A stretch of DNA of 64,000 bases from positions 1 through 64,000 of the forward strand of contig JBNKKR010000011.1 in the NCBI GenBank assembly GCA_050291935.1, read 5' to 3'. The notes below the pieces were generated by a model. The model was given only the letters and a program-made list of their open reading frames with translations. It was not told the origin of the DNA and searched no databases. The stretch comes from Desulfocapsa sp050291935 (GTDB lineage: Bacteria > Desulfobacterota > Desulfobulbia > Desulfobulbales > Desulfocapsaceae). The position numbers were made by a program, and so were the translations under genes. How positions within the stretch are numbered: position 1 is the stretch's first letter; each line of letters starts with the position of its first letter. Of the stretch, positions 8,067-15,925 are shown piece by piece.

Positions 8067-8111
8067 TTGTAACTACAATAAATTTGACACCAACAAATAT
8101 TGTAGTTACAA
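8067..8111. promoter_or_regulatory. BrnA operator candidate and brnT promoter
   Basis: TTGTAACTACAATA (8067-8080) and its exact reverse complement (8098-8111) form a perfect 14-bp inverted repeat with a 17-bp centre. A strong plus-strand promoter sits in it: TTGACA at 8084-8089, a 17-bp spacer, TACAAT at 8107-8112. BrnA antitoxins are known to repress their own promoters, so this is the likely operator. The start point would fall at about the brnT ATG (8120), implying a leaderless or nearly leaderless message. The site is also just upstream of cas2-3 on the other strand. Confidence 0.75.
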
Positions 8112-8119
8112 TAAATGAT

Positions 8120-8395
8120 ATGAAAGTTGACTATGATCCGGAAAAGAACAAGTGGAATATGGAAAATCGCCACTTGTCCTTTGAGAAAGCAAGAGAACTT
8201 GATTGGCATACAGCCCAGATCATCGAAGATTGCCGACAGGATTATCCAGAACAGCGTTTTGTTGCCGCGGCTTTTCTGAAAGAACGATTGCATATTATCT
8301 GCTTTACTCCTATCAAGGGAGGAATCAGGGTGATTAGTTTCAGAAAAGCAAATCTTAGAGAGGTGAAAAGGTATGAAGCGACAACCACTAAGTGA
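8120..8395 (+). CDS. brnT: BrnT-family ribonuclease toxin
   Basis: A 91-residue BrnT toxin, a small RelE-like ribonuclease that cuts mRNA under stress. Family marks are the start MKVDYDPEKNKWNMENRHLS with SFEKARELDW, then RFVAAAFLKERLHIICFTP and the C-terminal IRVISFRKANLREVKRYE, which hold the usual catalytic basic residues. The ATG at 8120 matches family starts; the frame is open upstream to 8084 but that part is promoter. It overlaps brnA by 23 nt. The module lies head-on between cas1 and cas2-3. All key segments look intact, so an active toxin is likely. Confidence 0.88.
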   Translation: MKVDYDPEKNKWNMENRHLSFEKARELDWHTAQIIEDCRQDYPEQRFVAAAFLKERLHIICFTPIKGGIRVISFRKANLREVKRYEATTTK

Positions 8396-8642
8396 TAAAT
8401 ACGGCGAAGTCAGAGAATTGACAACTGCTGATTTTAAGACCGCACGTCCCGCCACTGAGGTTCTCCCTGCAGAATTGGTAGGCGTTTTACCGAAAAGAGG
8501 CAGACCCCCAAAAGCTAACCCCAAAAAACAACTGACCTTGCGTTTAGATACCAATATCGTTGAATATTTTAAATCCCATGGTAAAGGGTGGCAAACAGAA
8601 CTCAATGAAGTTCTCCAAAATTATGTAAGTGAGCACCAGTAA
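8373..8642 (+). CDS. brnA: BrnA-family antitoxin and autorepressor
   Basis: An 89-residue antitoxin with the BrnA C-terminal ribbon-helix-helix domain (KRGRPPKANPKKQLTLRLD, then IVEYFKSHGKGWQTELNEVLQNYV). The N-terminal half would wrap the BrnT toxin. It begins inside the end of brnT, which couples their translation, and stops 3 nt before the cas1 stop on the other strand, so the two genes converge tail to tail. As in other BrnTA modules it probably represses 8067-8111. Nothing looks broken. Confidence 0.88.
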   Translation: MKRQPLSDKYGEVRELTTADFKTARPATEVLPAELVGVLPKRGRPPKANPKKQLTLRLDTNIVEYFKSHGKGWQTELNEVLQNYVSEHQ

Positions 8643-8645
8643 ACT

Positions 8646-9593
8646 TCATTTCTCCACACCCTCCAAACAGACCTGTTTGACCGCGCCAAACATAAAATCC
8701 AGAGCCTTATGTTTGGTAAAGTTGAGCAGACATTGCTGACGAAATTCCTGCTCAGTCGCCCTTTCTTTGGCACAGATAAAGGCCCAGGGCAGGACAAGGG
8801 CATCTTTAATCAGATCGGCCACATCAAAGACTAAGGCGCCGCGCCTGGTTTTGCCGTGCATCACCGCAAAGCCGTGGGGGATGCCTAAAACCCAGAGTGT
8901 TGTTGCCGCAAGACCATAGGCTAAATAATTTCCGTGATTTAACAACGCGTTTGCATCGTCTATTCGATCAAAATCGCGGATAAAATCTTGTTGTTTTGTG
9001 CGATTTGCTGCAATCTTGTAAAGGGTTTTTGTGAGTCTTGCTTCCAGCGTCAGAAGGTCGGTAACAGTTGGACAGCCCTCAATTTTGGCCCCAAAATCTA
9101 CCAAAGCTTCACTTATATCCACATCATCGAAGTAAAAGCCTTCCGCTTGTAAATCACGATCTTTGCTCCACACTTCTCGCAAATAGTTTAGCCGCTGCTG
9201 CTGAAAGTGCTTTGCCACCGTTAGTCTTTTTTCCGCGTCAAACCAAAATGATAACCATGCCTGTACATACTCTGTGGGCCGGTATTCGCTTTGCGGGCTA
9301 AGCCACTCTACCTCGGTGGCAGCCAATAGCGGGGTAGCTCCTCCGCCGCAGAACCCAACAAGAACTCCTGCCGAGGCAAGCATGCGCATTGCTGCCTGGG
9401 TAAGGGAAGTACCAGTCCCCAACAAAATACAGGTCGTATTGGCGATGGGAATATTCCAATACTGTTTTTGTTCTTGATTGTCGGTAAGATACAATACCCG
9501 GCCATCCTTCTGCATCACTCGACATTTCTCCAAATAGAAAATATTGGCCCGTTTTGAGTGTAAAATGGCCTTTAAATCGGTCAACTGTTCCAT
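8646..9593 (-). CDS. cas1: Type I-F CRISPR integrase Cas1
   Basis: A 315-residue Cas1 of the I-F subtype, the metal-dependent integrase that inserts new spacers with the Cas2 part of Cas2-3. Family marks are DLKAILHSKRANIFYLEKCRV at the start, GTGTSLTQAAMRMLASAGV near residue 60, LLNHGNYLAYGLAATTLWVLG near residue 215 and HGKTRRGALVFDVADLIKD near residue 245, with acidic and His residues at the expected catalytic places. In most I-F loci cas1 directly precedes cas2-3; here brnTA separates them on the opposite strand, so cas1 needs its own promoter and cas2-3 another. No strong Shine-Dalgarno precedes the ATG. Confidence 0.95.
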   Translation of the reverse strand: MEQLTDLKAILHSKRANIFYLEKCRVMQKDGRVLYLTDNQEQKQYWNIPIANTTCILLGTGTSLTQAAMRMLASAGVLVGFCGGGATPLLAATEVEWLSPQSEYRPTEYVQAWLSFWFDAEKRLTVAKHFQQQRLNYLREVWSKDRDLQAEGFYFDDVDISEALVDFGAKIEGCPTVTDLLTLEARLTKTLYKIAANRTKQQDFIRDFDRIDDANALLNHGNYLAYGLAATTLWVLGIPHGFAVMHGKTRRGALVFDVADLIKDALVLPWAFICAKERATEQEFRQQCLLNFTKHKALDFMFGAVKQVCLEGVEK

Positions 9594-9875
9594 TGTCGCG
9601 TAATCTCAGCTATATTTTGTTATTTTTCTTTCCCTGCCACCATATCCAAGGATTGCTCACAAGCACATCAATCCCTATGCACAAACCTTTAACACTCACT
9701 CCGATCAAAACTGCAATGGGCAAGGGAAAAAGATCAAACACCACACCATTTTTTTACCCCTTTTGAGTGATTTACCACTCTTCACCAGTGTTAGTCTTTA
9801 AGGGAGCATAACACAGCAGGGTACTCATATAGTGAGCACCCTGAAATTTAATTTCATTTTTTTTGCATTCACTGA
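9594..9875. other. Gene-free upstream region of cas1
   Basis: No coding frame is recognised. The cas1 promoter should lie here on the minus strand, where an AT-rich block (9605-9635) is found, but no clear boxes are assigned. Two hairpins stand in tandem: 9819-9827 with 9833-9841 (9 bp, one mismatch, loop TATAG) and 9842-9856 (TGAAAT/ATTTCA) followed by eight T, which could terminate a plus-strand transcript. No CRISPR repeat is seen. Confidence 0.4.
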
Positions 9876-10034
9876 CAACATGCAGCATTAATTGAGGGAA
9901 GCGCTTCCAGGGTCTCCTTTATTCTCAATAATGAAAAGGCTGACTTCCACCGCCCCCATCCCGGCAAGGAAGCCAAACGGTACCAAGTACGAAACGCCAG
10001 AGACTTTTTAACAAGAACAGGGATAACACCATGA
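9876..10034 (+). pseudogene. hicA: hicA remnant lacking its N-terminus
   Basis: The frame that ends in TGA at 10032-10034 reads ALIEGSASRVSFIL, then FHRPHPGKEAKRYQVRNARDFL and TRTGITP. This is the C-terminal two thirds of a HicA mRNA interferase. In this frame a stop stands at 9873-9875, and the expected N-terminal ~30 residues are absent in all frames, so the toxin is beheaded and surely inactive. Its stop overlaps the hicB start in an ATGA junction, the normal hicAB layout. Confidence 0.8.
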
Positions 10035-10366
10035 ATACATTGAGTTATAAAGGGTATACAGCAAAAATCGAGTTTGACCCGGATGACAACATCCTGTTTG
10101 GCAACATTATCGGTATCCGTGACACAGTCGGTTTTCATGGTGAGTCGGTGACTGAGCTTAAAAAGGCCTTTCATGAAGCAGTGGATTTTTATCTTGAAAG
10201 CTGCAAGAAAGCTGGACAGACGCCAAACAAACCATTTTCCGGAAAGTTCATGGTACGAGTGGATAGCAGTCTGCATGGTGAAATTGCTGCAACTGCCGCC
10301 CATGCAGGAAAAAGCCTGAACAAATGGGTAGCGGACACCTTGGATCAGGCTGTTCATCGTGATTGA
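10031..10366 (+). CDS. hicB: HicB-family antitoxin, now without an intact toxin
   Basis: A 111-residue HicB: a partly degraded RNase H-like fold at residues 1-60 (YKGYTAKIEFDPDDNILFG, IRDTVGFHGESVTELKKAF) and a C-terminal ribbon-helix-helix for DNA binding (GKFMVRVDSSLHGEIAATA, LNKWVADTLDQAV). HicB neutralises HicA and represses its own promoter. The partner upstream is truncated, leaving an orphan antitoxin, which may still protect against incoming HicA toxins. The reading frame is fully intact. Confidence 0.9.
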   Translation: MNTLSYKGYTAKIEFDPDDNILFGNIIGIRDTVGFHGESVTELKKAFHEAVDFYLESCKKAGQTPNKPFSGKFMVRVDSSLHGEIAATAAHAGKSLNKWVADTLDQAVHRD

Positions 10367-10609
10367 TTTCATTTCTCCACCACCTGCTTACAGGCGACCC
10401 TTGCTAAAGTTGAGCAGGGGGAAACTGTGATGATTTGTCGCCGAAACAAACCCATTGCAGAAATAATACCCATCCAGGCCACAGCCACTCCAGTAAAGCG
10501 CAAAGCTGGCTACGGAAAGATAAAATATCCCCACTTTAAACTGCCTGCCGATTTTAATGATCCGTTACCAGATGATATCCTAACTTATTTTACTGGGGAG
10601 AAAGGATGA
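10367..10609 (+). pseudogene. Phd/YefM-type antitoxin fragment
   Basis: The open frame that follows the hicB stop reads LAKVEQGETVMICRRNKP and then IAEIIPI, the middle of a Phd/YefM antitoxin, and ends with LPADFNDPLPDDILTYFTGE, a common tail of antitoxins that precede PIN toxins. The first ~15 residues of the family, with the DNA-binding start, are missing. A GTG at 10427 or ATG at 10430 could still start a 59-60 residue peptide. The stop overlaps a short ATG frame at 10606 that looks like the head of a PIN toxin. Confidence 0.65.
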
Positions 10610-10644
10610 ACCTTCTCTTTGATAGTTGTTCCTTTCCACTCTAG
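10606..10644 (+). pseudogene. Stub of a PIN-domain (VapC-like) toxin
   Basis: Twelve codons MNLLFDSCSFPL end in TAG at 10642. The start resembles the conserved first strand of PIN toxins (MxLLLDTxxFLW) and overlaps the antitoxin stop in an ATGA junction, as in intact modules. Nothing after the stop resembles a PIN domain, so the toxin was lost. Confidence 0.5.
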
Positions 10645-10810
10645 CGCCGAACGGGAAAAACAGCAACTAACATATTGAAATAAAAATATTTTCAAAAAAA
10701 CCACCCCCAAACCTTCCTTGCATATCACGGCCTTCAGTCAAATAAGAATCTCATTTTTCACGATACCCAGCGATCAGATTTAAAGTACAAGAATTTCCGC
10801 AACAGAATAT

Positions 10811-10839
10811 TTGCTTTCTACCCAGAGAAAGTGTACAAA
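10811..10839 (+). promoter_or_regulatory. Candidate promoter of the pta-pyk-zwf operon
   Basis: TTGCTT (10811-10816) and TACAAA (10834-10839) are spaced by 17 bp, about 40 nt ahead of the pta ATG at 10879. The stretch 10645-10810 between the toxin stub and this promoter holds nothing recognisable. Confidence 0.45.
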
Positions 10840-10878
10840 TTAGCATCGGCAGTTACTCTTTAGAAAGGATATTTCATA

Positions 10879-12993
10879 ATGAAATCAAACACTCTGTATA
10901 TCGCCTCCCTTGAGCCTGCGGCCGGTAAGCTCATTGTTACCATGGGTCTTATGGAAATGTTGACCCGCTCCATGGGAAATATTGCTTTTTTTCGACCGGT
11001 TATCGACGCGGAAAACAGTATTGACGGTGATATAGAGTTAATTCGCAATCGCTACTGTCCATCCATGCAATATGAAGAGTGCTACGGTTTTCAAGCCTCT
11101 GCGGTAAAGTCCCTGGTTGCAGAAGATAAAATGAAATTTTTTCTGGAAGAGCTGCTTAACAAGCTCAGTGCACTAAAGGAAAAATATGATTTTGTGCTCT
11201 GCGAAGGCTTGAATTCCAATGCCTTTCTCTCCTCCTTTGAGATCGATATCAATATGGAGATAGCCAAAAACCTGGGCTGTCCATTTGTTGGAGTTATCAA
11301 CGGAATGGACCAGAGCCCAAGGGATGTGGCCAGGGAAATCAAAATTGCTGCTGATGCCATCACCGATTCCGGTTGCCTCCACTATGCAACCTTTGTCAAC
11401 CGCATGGCCGAAGATACCCTTGGGGTACTGGAAGTTGAACTGGACGAACCAGGAGAAAATGACGCTCCTGTCTTTCTTATCCCTGAAAATGAAGAGCTGG
11501 ACAAACCATCGCTTAGTGACATCAGTGACGCGCTTAGATGCAGCAACGTGCTGGAACGGCTTGAGGGGATGGATCGTATCGTTAAACGTTTTAAAATAGC
11601 CGCCATGACCATGGAGCATTTTTTAGGTCATGTGGAAGATGGTGACCTTATCATTGTCCCTGGTGATCGTGACGATATTATTCTGGCATCCCTTTCCACC
11701 CTCACATCTTCTAATTACCCAAATATTGCCGGGATTTTACTCTCCGGTGGCTTTACCCCAGGGCCAAATACCATGCGTCTTATCAGTGGCCGCAAACATA
11801 CCGTCCCCCTGCTCAGTACCGAGGCTGATACCTACATCACAACCACCACAGCGGCTTCCGTCCCGGCACTGATCAATGCGGGTGATGAACGGAAAATTGC
11901 CCTTGCTCTGGGACTTTTTGAAACCCATGTGGAATCGGAACAACTGGAAAAAATCATTACCTTACGCAAAACCCCGGAAACCGTTACTCCGGTGATGTTT
12001 GAGTATGGGCTTTTTGAACGGGCACGGACAAGTAAAAAACATATTGTCCTTCCCGAAGCCTCTGATCCACGCATTTTACGGGCAACGGAGATCCTACTTA
12101 GACGCAATGTTGTGAATATTACCCTGCTTGGTAATCCGGAAGAGATCGTACAAAAGGGGGCGGCTCTTGGCCTTGACTTAACGGGTGCAAACATAATTGA
12201 TCCTTCAAACTCCGAGCTGACGGAGCAATTTGTCCAGGACTACTATACACTTAGAAAACACAAAAACATGACCCTGGATGGTGCCCGGGATGCCATGTCC
12301 AGCCCGTCATCTTTTTTCGGCACCATGATGGTGTATCAGGGTTTCGCCGACGGTATGGTCTCCGGTGCCATCCACACCACCGCCGACACCATCCGCCCGG
12401 CGTTACAGATCATCAAAACCACACCCGGTATTTCGGTGGTCTCTTCCGTCTTTCTTATGTGTCTGGACACCAAAGTGCTGGTCTATGGCGATTGCGCTGT
12501 TAACCCTGATCCCAGCTCCGAACAGTTGGCGGAAATTGCCATTTCATCTGCCAATACGGCAACCACCTTCGGCATTACTCCAAGGGTTGCCATGCTTTCC
12601 TATTCCACCGGCGCATCGGGCAAAGGTGCCGATGTTGAAAAAGTACGGGAAGGAGCGCGTATTGCCAGGGAAAAACGTCCCGATCTACTCCTGGAAGGCC
12701 CCATCCAATATGATGCGGCAATAGAACCAAGCGTTGCCCAGACAAAGATGCCGGATAGTAAGGTTGCAGGCCGGGCCACCGTCTTTATTTTTCCAGACTT
12801 AAACACCGGAAACAATACCTATAAGGCCGTTCAACGCTCTTCCGGCGCCGTGGCCATTGGCCCGGTGCTACAGGGATTAAAGAAACCGGTAAACGATCTC
12901 AGCCGGGGATGTTTGGTGGCAGATATTATCAACACTGTAGCTATCACCGCCATCCAGGCCCAATCTCTTCCAAATGAACCGTTGGAGCAATGA
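10879..12993 (+). CDS. pta: Phosphate acetyltransferase, long form with regulatory N-terminus
   Basis: A 704-residue Pta interconverting acetyl-CoA and acetyl phosphate. The C-terminal ~330 residues form the catalytic PTA domain (KHIVLPEASDPRILRATEIL at ~385, SPSSFFGTMMVYQGFADGM near 475, then SYSTGASGKGADVEKVREG and TKMPDSKVAGRATVFIFPD). The first ~230 residues resemble the BioD-like P-loop domain of long Pta enzymes, but its loop reads EPAAGKLIV rather than a clean Walker A; a DRTGG-type domain follows. pyk starts in the pta stop (ATGA), so acetate and pyruvate metabolism are coupled. No ackA is seen in the window. Confidence 0.95.
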   Translation: MKSNTLYIASLEPAAGKLIVTMGLMEMLTRSMGNIAFFRPVIDAENSIDGDIELIRNRYCPSMQYEECYGFQASAVKSLVAEDKMKFFLEELLNKLSALKEKYDFVLCEGLNSNAFLSSFEIDINMEIAKNLGCPFVGVINGMDQSPRDVAREIKIAADAITDSGCLHYATFVNRMAEDTLGVLEVELDEPGENDAPVFLIPENEELDKPSLSDISDALRCSNVLERLEGMDRIVKRFKIAAMTMEHFLGHVEDGDLIIVPGDRDDIILASLSTLTSSNYPNIAGILLSGGFTPGPNTMRLISGRKHTVPLLSTEADTYITTTTAASVPALINAGDERKIALALGLFETHVESEQLEKIITLRKTPETVTPVMFEYGLFERARTSKKHIVLPEASDPRILRATEILLRRNVVNITLLGNPEEIVQKGAALGLDLTGANIIDPSNSELTEQFVQDYYTLRKHKNMTLDGARDAMSSPSSFFGTMMVYQGFADGMVSGAIHTTADTIRPALQIIKTTPGISVVSSVFLMCLDTKVLVYGDCAVNPDPSSEQLAEIAISSANTATTFGITPRVAMLSYSTGASGKGADVEKVREGARIAREKRPDLLLEGPIQYDAAIEPSVAQTKMPDSKVAGRATVFIFPDLNTGNNTYKAVQRSSGAVAIGPVLQGLKKPVNDLSRGCLVADIINTVAITAIQAQSLPNEPLEQ

Positions 12994-14426
12994 ATAGTCT
13001 AGCAGCCAACAAAACAAAGCTGGTTTGCACCATTGGACCGGCATCCGATTCCAGCGAAATGATCGAGAAAATGTTACTTGCCGGGATGAACGTAGCCCGC
13101 CTTAATTTCTCTCATGGTGATTTTGCAAGCCATGGAAGGGTCATTGAGAGAATCAGAGCCGCATCGCAGGTTACTGGGAAAGCCGTTGCCATTATGGCCG
13201 ACCTGCCAGGTCCTAAAATGCGTATTGGCAGCTTTCAAGAAGAACCTGTTTTTCTCGAAAAAGACGCTTCATTTACCCTCACCACCAAACAGATTGAAGG
13301 GGACATAAGGCAAGTATCCATCACCATGCTGGAATTACCGGGTGTCGTCAGGCAGGGAGATACTCTCTATCTCAATGATGGACTCATCCAGCTACGCGTT
13401 GAACAGGCCAGCAGCGACGAAATCCACTGCACCGTAATTGTTGGCGGCAAGTTACGCTCTCGTAAGGGGCTCAATATTCCTGGAATTGAGCTTGGCAGCA
13501 GTGCGTTTACTCCACGGGATAAGAAATGTATGGAATTTGCTCTGGAGCATGGAGTGGACGCCATCAGTCAATCCTTTGTCAACTCTGCCCGTGACGTGGA
13601 AGACGTGCGCCGTGCGGCGGCGGAAATGGGACATGACCCCTTTATTATAGCAAAAATCGAGCGCGCCTCCATCCAGGAAAAAATTGATGAAATTTTGGCA
13701 GTAAGTGATGGCATTATGGTTGCCCGTGGCGATTTGGGGGTTGAAATTCCCATAGAAGAAATCGCCGTTATCCAAAAATTTATCACCGCCCGCGCCAACC
13801 TCTTTGCCAAACCGGTTATCACCGCCACCCAGATGCTGGAATCCATGACCAGAAATCGCAGGCCAACCAGGGCAGAAGCAACCGATGTAGCCAATGCTAT
13901 CCTTGACGGTACCGATGCCGTCATGCTCTCGGAAGAATCCGCCATGGGAGACTATCCATTAGAATCTGTTCAAATGCTTGCAAAGATTGCAACAGCCGTT
14001 GAACCGACAAGAATCAGGCGGCCACTGGACAGCGTCCTTATTCCCAAAAGCCCAGGTGTAAACCTCAACCGAAACACCGTTGATTTAATCGCCCTTTCCA
14101 TAGAAAAGCTTTTAGAACAGGTCGATGAACCGGCAGCAGTCCTCACCCCCACCGCCAGCGGCTACACCGCGCGTTCAGTCACCAGATTCCGACTCCCGGT
14201 GTGGATCTTTGCCATCAGTGCCAGTCACAAGACCTGCCAGGAATTACAATTTTCCTATGGTGTCCATGCCATTGAAGAACAGGCACACCCAGAAGAATGG
14301 ACAGAATACGCACGAATGCTTGCCCTGCATTACTCTTTGTCTGGAAAATGCATGCTCCAGACAGAAGGACCGTCCCCCGATCACCCCCTGGCCAATAACA
14401 AGATTGAGATCATTCCCCTCAACTAA
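12990..14426 (+). CDS. pyk: Pyruvate kinase
   Basis: A 478-residue pyruvate kinase making pyruvate and ATP from phosphoenolpyruvate. Seen are TKLVCTIGPAS at the start, NVARLNFSHG, ADLPGPKMRIG, the active-site Lys in FIIAKIERA, VARGDLGVEIP and the signature ITATQMLESM with RAEATDVANAI. A C-terminal allosteric domain follows residue ~350. It overlaps pta by 4 nt and zwf follows after 11 nt, forming one operon. Length and motifs are ordinary. Confidence 0.96.
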   Translation: MNSLAANKTKLVCTIGPASDSSEMIEKMLLAGMNVARLNFSHGDFASHGRVIERIRAASQVTGKAVAIMADLPGPKMRIGSFQEEPVFLEKDASFTLTTKQIEGDIRQVSITMLELPGVVRQGDTLYLNDGLIQLRVEQASSDEIHCTVIVGGKLRSRKGLNIPGIELGSSAFTPRDKKCMEFALEHGVDAISQSFVNSARDVEDVRRAAAEMGHDPFIIAKIERASIQEKIDEILAVSDGIMVARGDLGVEIPIEEIAVIQKFITARANLFAKPVITATQMLESMTRNRRPTRAEATDVANAILDGTDAVMLSEESAMGDYPLESVQMLAKIATAVEPTRIRRPLDSVLIPKSPGVNLNRNTVDLIALSIEKLLEQVDEPAAVLTPTASGYTARSVTRFRLPVWIFAISASHKTCQELQFSYGVHAIEEQAHPEEWTEYARMLALHYSLSGKCMLQTEGPSPDHPLANNKIEIIPLN

Positions 14427-14437
14427 GAGGTGCTCCT

Positions 14438-15898
14438 ATGCCAGCAAATCTTCCCTGTGATTTTACTATCTTTGGTGTTCTTGGTGATTTATCCAGAAGA
14501 AAGCTCCTTCCCTCACTCTATGAACTGGAAAAAGCAGGACAGATCCATACCGATACCCGCATAATCGGAGTGGCTCGTCATGCTATCAGCCAAGAGGAAT
14601 TTGTGGCGCAGATGGATGACGCTTTGGAGCAGTTTTGCAAAAACAGTCCTGATCCCAGCATCAAAGCAAAACTTACCGAGCGACTGCACTATGTGCTCAT
14701 CAATATTGACCGTCCTGAAGAATTCAATACTCTTGCCACCATCGTCGATCAAGAAAACAGAAATCTGGTCAACTATTTCTCCGTTGCCCCATCACTATTT
14801 GATGATATTTGCAAAGGACTTGCCCATGCGGGTCTCACCAGCGACAACACAAGGGTGGTACTTGAAAAACCCATCGGCCATGATCTTCTTTCCTCAATAG
14901 AAATTAACGATACGGTCTCCAAGGTCTTTGACGAAAGTCAGATCTATCGCATCGATCATTACCTGGGCAAAGAAACCGTTATGAACCTGTTGGCGCTTCG
15001 CTTTGCCAACTCCATTTTCACCACCAATTGGGACCACAACACCATTGATCATGTACAAATAACCGTGGCTGAGGAGGTGGGCATTGAAGGACGCTGGGGA
15101 TATTTTGATAGCTCGGGCCAACTGCGTGATATGGTGCAGAATCATCTGATGCAGATCCTGACTCTGGTCGCCATGGAACCTCCGGTCAATATGGATGGCG
15201 ACTCCATTCGTAATGAAAAACTCAAAGTACTCAAAGCACTGCGTCCCATTACCCATGAAAATGTGGATGAAGTAACGGTACGGGGGCAATATAGTGGTGG
15301 TTTTATTAAGGGTAATCCCGTTCCCGGATACACGGAAGAAGCCGACGGCAACCCAAAATCCACCACGGAAAGCTTTGTCGCTATCAGGGTGGATATTGAT
15401 AACTGGCGCTGGGCAGGAGTCCCCTTTTACCTTAGAACCGGAAAACGGATGACCACTAAACGCTCGGAAGTGGTTATTTATTTTAAACAGCTCCCCCATA
15501 ACATTTTCAAAGACAGTTATCGCAGCCTTCCCCAAAATAAACTGATTATCCGCCTGCAACCCGATGAAGGGGTGGAAATTGAAATGTTGAATAAAGTTCC
15601 CGGGATTGGTAAAGGAATCAAACTGCAAAAAACAATACTTGATCTTTCCTTCTCCGATGCCTTTCGTGACGGTCATGTGGCCAACGCATACGAACGGCTG
15701 ATCCTGGAGACAATGCTTGGCAATCAATCACTTTTTATTCGCCGTGATGAAGTGGAACGTTCCTGGCGATGGATCGATTCCATCCTTGATGCCTGGGAAG
15801 GATCAAATGAACCGCCAAAGCCATATCCGGCAGGCTCATTGGGCCCTGTTGCCTCGGTTGCCCTGCTGGCAAGGGATGGCCGAGAGTGGGAAGAATAG
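14438..15898 (+). CDS. zwf: Glucose-6-phosphate 1-dehydrogenase
   Basis: A 486-residue enzyme oxidising glucose 6-phosphate with NAD(P)+, the entry to the oxidative pentose phosphate route. The N-terminal nucleotide-binding motif FGVLGDLSRRKLLPSL and the active-site IYRIDHYLGKE with its substrate Lys are present. GAGGTG precedes the ATG at 14438. With pta, pyk and the glk gene 3.4 kb downstream it suggests a cluster for sugar use or storage-glucan turnover. Confidence 0.96.
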   Translation: MPANLPCDFTIFGVLGDLSRRKLLPSLYELEKAGQIHTDTRIIGVARHAISQEEFVAQMDDALEQFCKNSPDPSIKAKLTERLHYVLINIDRPEEFNTLATIVDQENRNLVNYFSVAPSLFDDICKGLAHAGLTSDNTRVVLEKPIGHDLLSSIEINDTVSKVFDESQIYRIDHYLGKETVMNLLALRFANSIFTTNWDHNTIDHVQITVAEEVGIEGRWGYFDSSGQLRDMVQNHLMQILTLVAMEPPVNMDGDSIRNEKLKVLKALRPITHENVDEVTVRGQYSGGFIKGNPVPGYTEEADGNPKSTTESFVAIRVDIDNWRWAGVPFYLRTGKRMTTKRSEVVIYFKQLPHNIFKDSYRSLPQNKLIIRLQPDEGVEIEMLNKVPGIGKGIKLQKTILDLSFSDAFRDGHVANAYERLILETMLGNQSLFIRRDEVERSWRWIDSILDAWEGSNEPPKPYPAGSLGPVASVALLARDGREWEE

Positions 15899-15925
15899 TT
15901 ATGCATTACCATTGTATATAAACAG

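Noticed and set aside
8036..8605. 189-residue minus-strand frame upstream of cas2-3
   Set aside because: It is the antisense of brnT-brnA and shows no recognisable domain; BrnTA on the plus strand explains the region.
9819..9841. Hairpin with a 5-nt loop as another I-F repeat
   Set aside because: The stem sequence and flanks do not match the I-F repeat (no CTGCC/GGCAG stem, no CTTAGAAA handle).
14894..15727. 277-residue minus-strand frame opposite zwf
   Set aside because: It is an antisense frame of an ordinary zwf gene with no start signal and no known domain.
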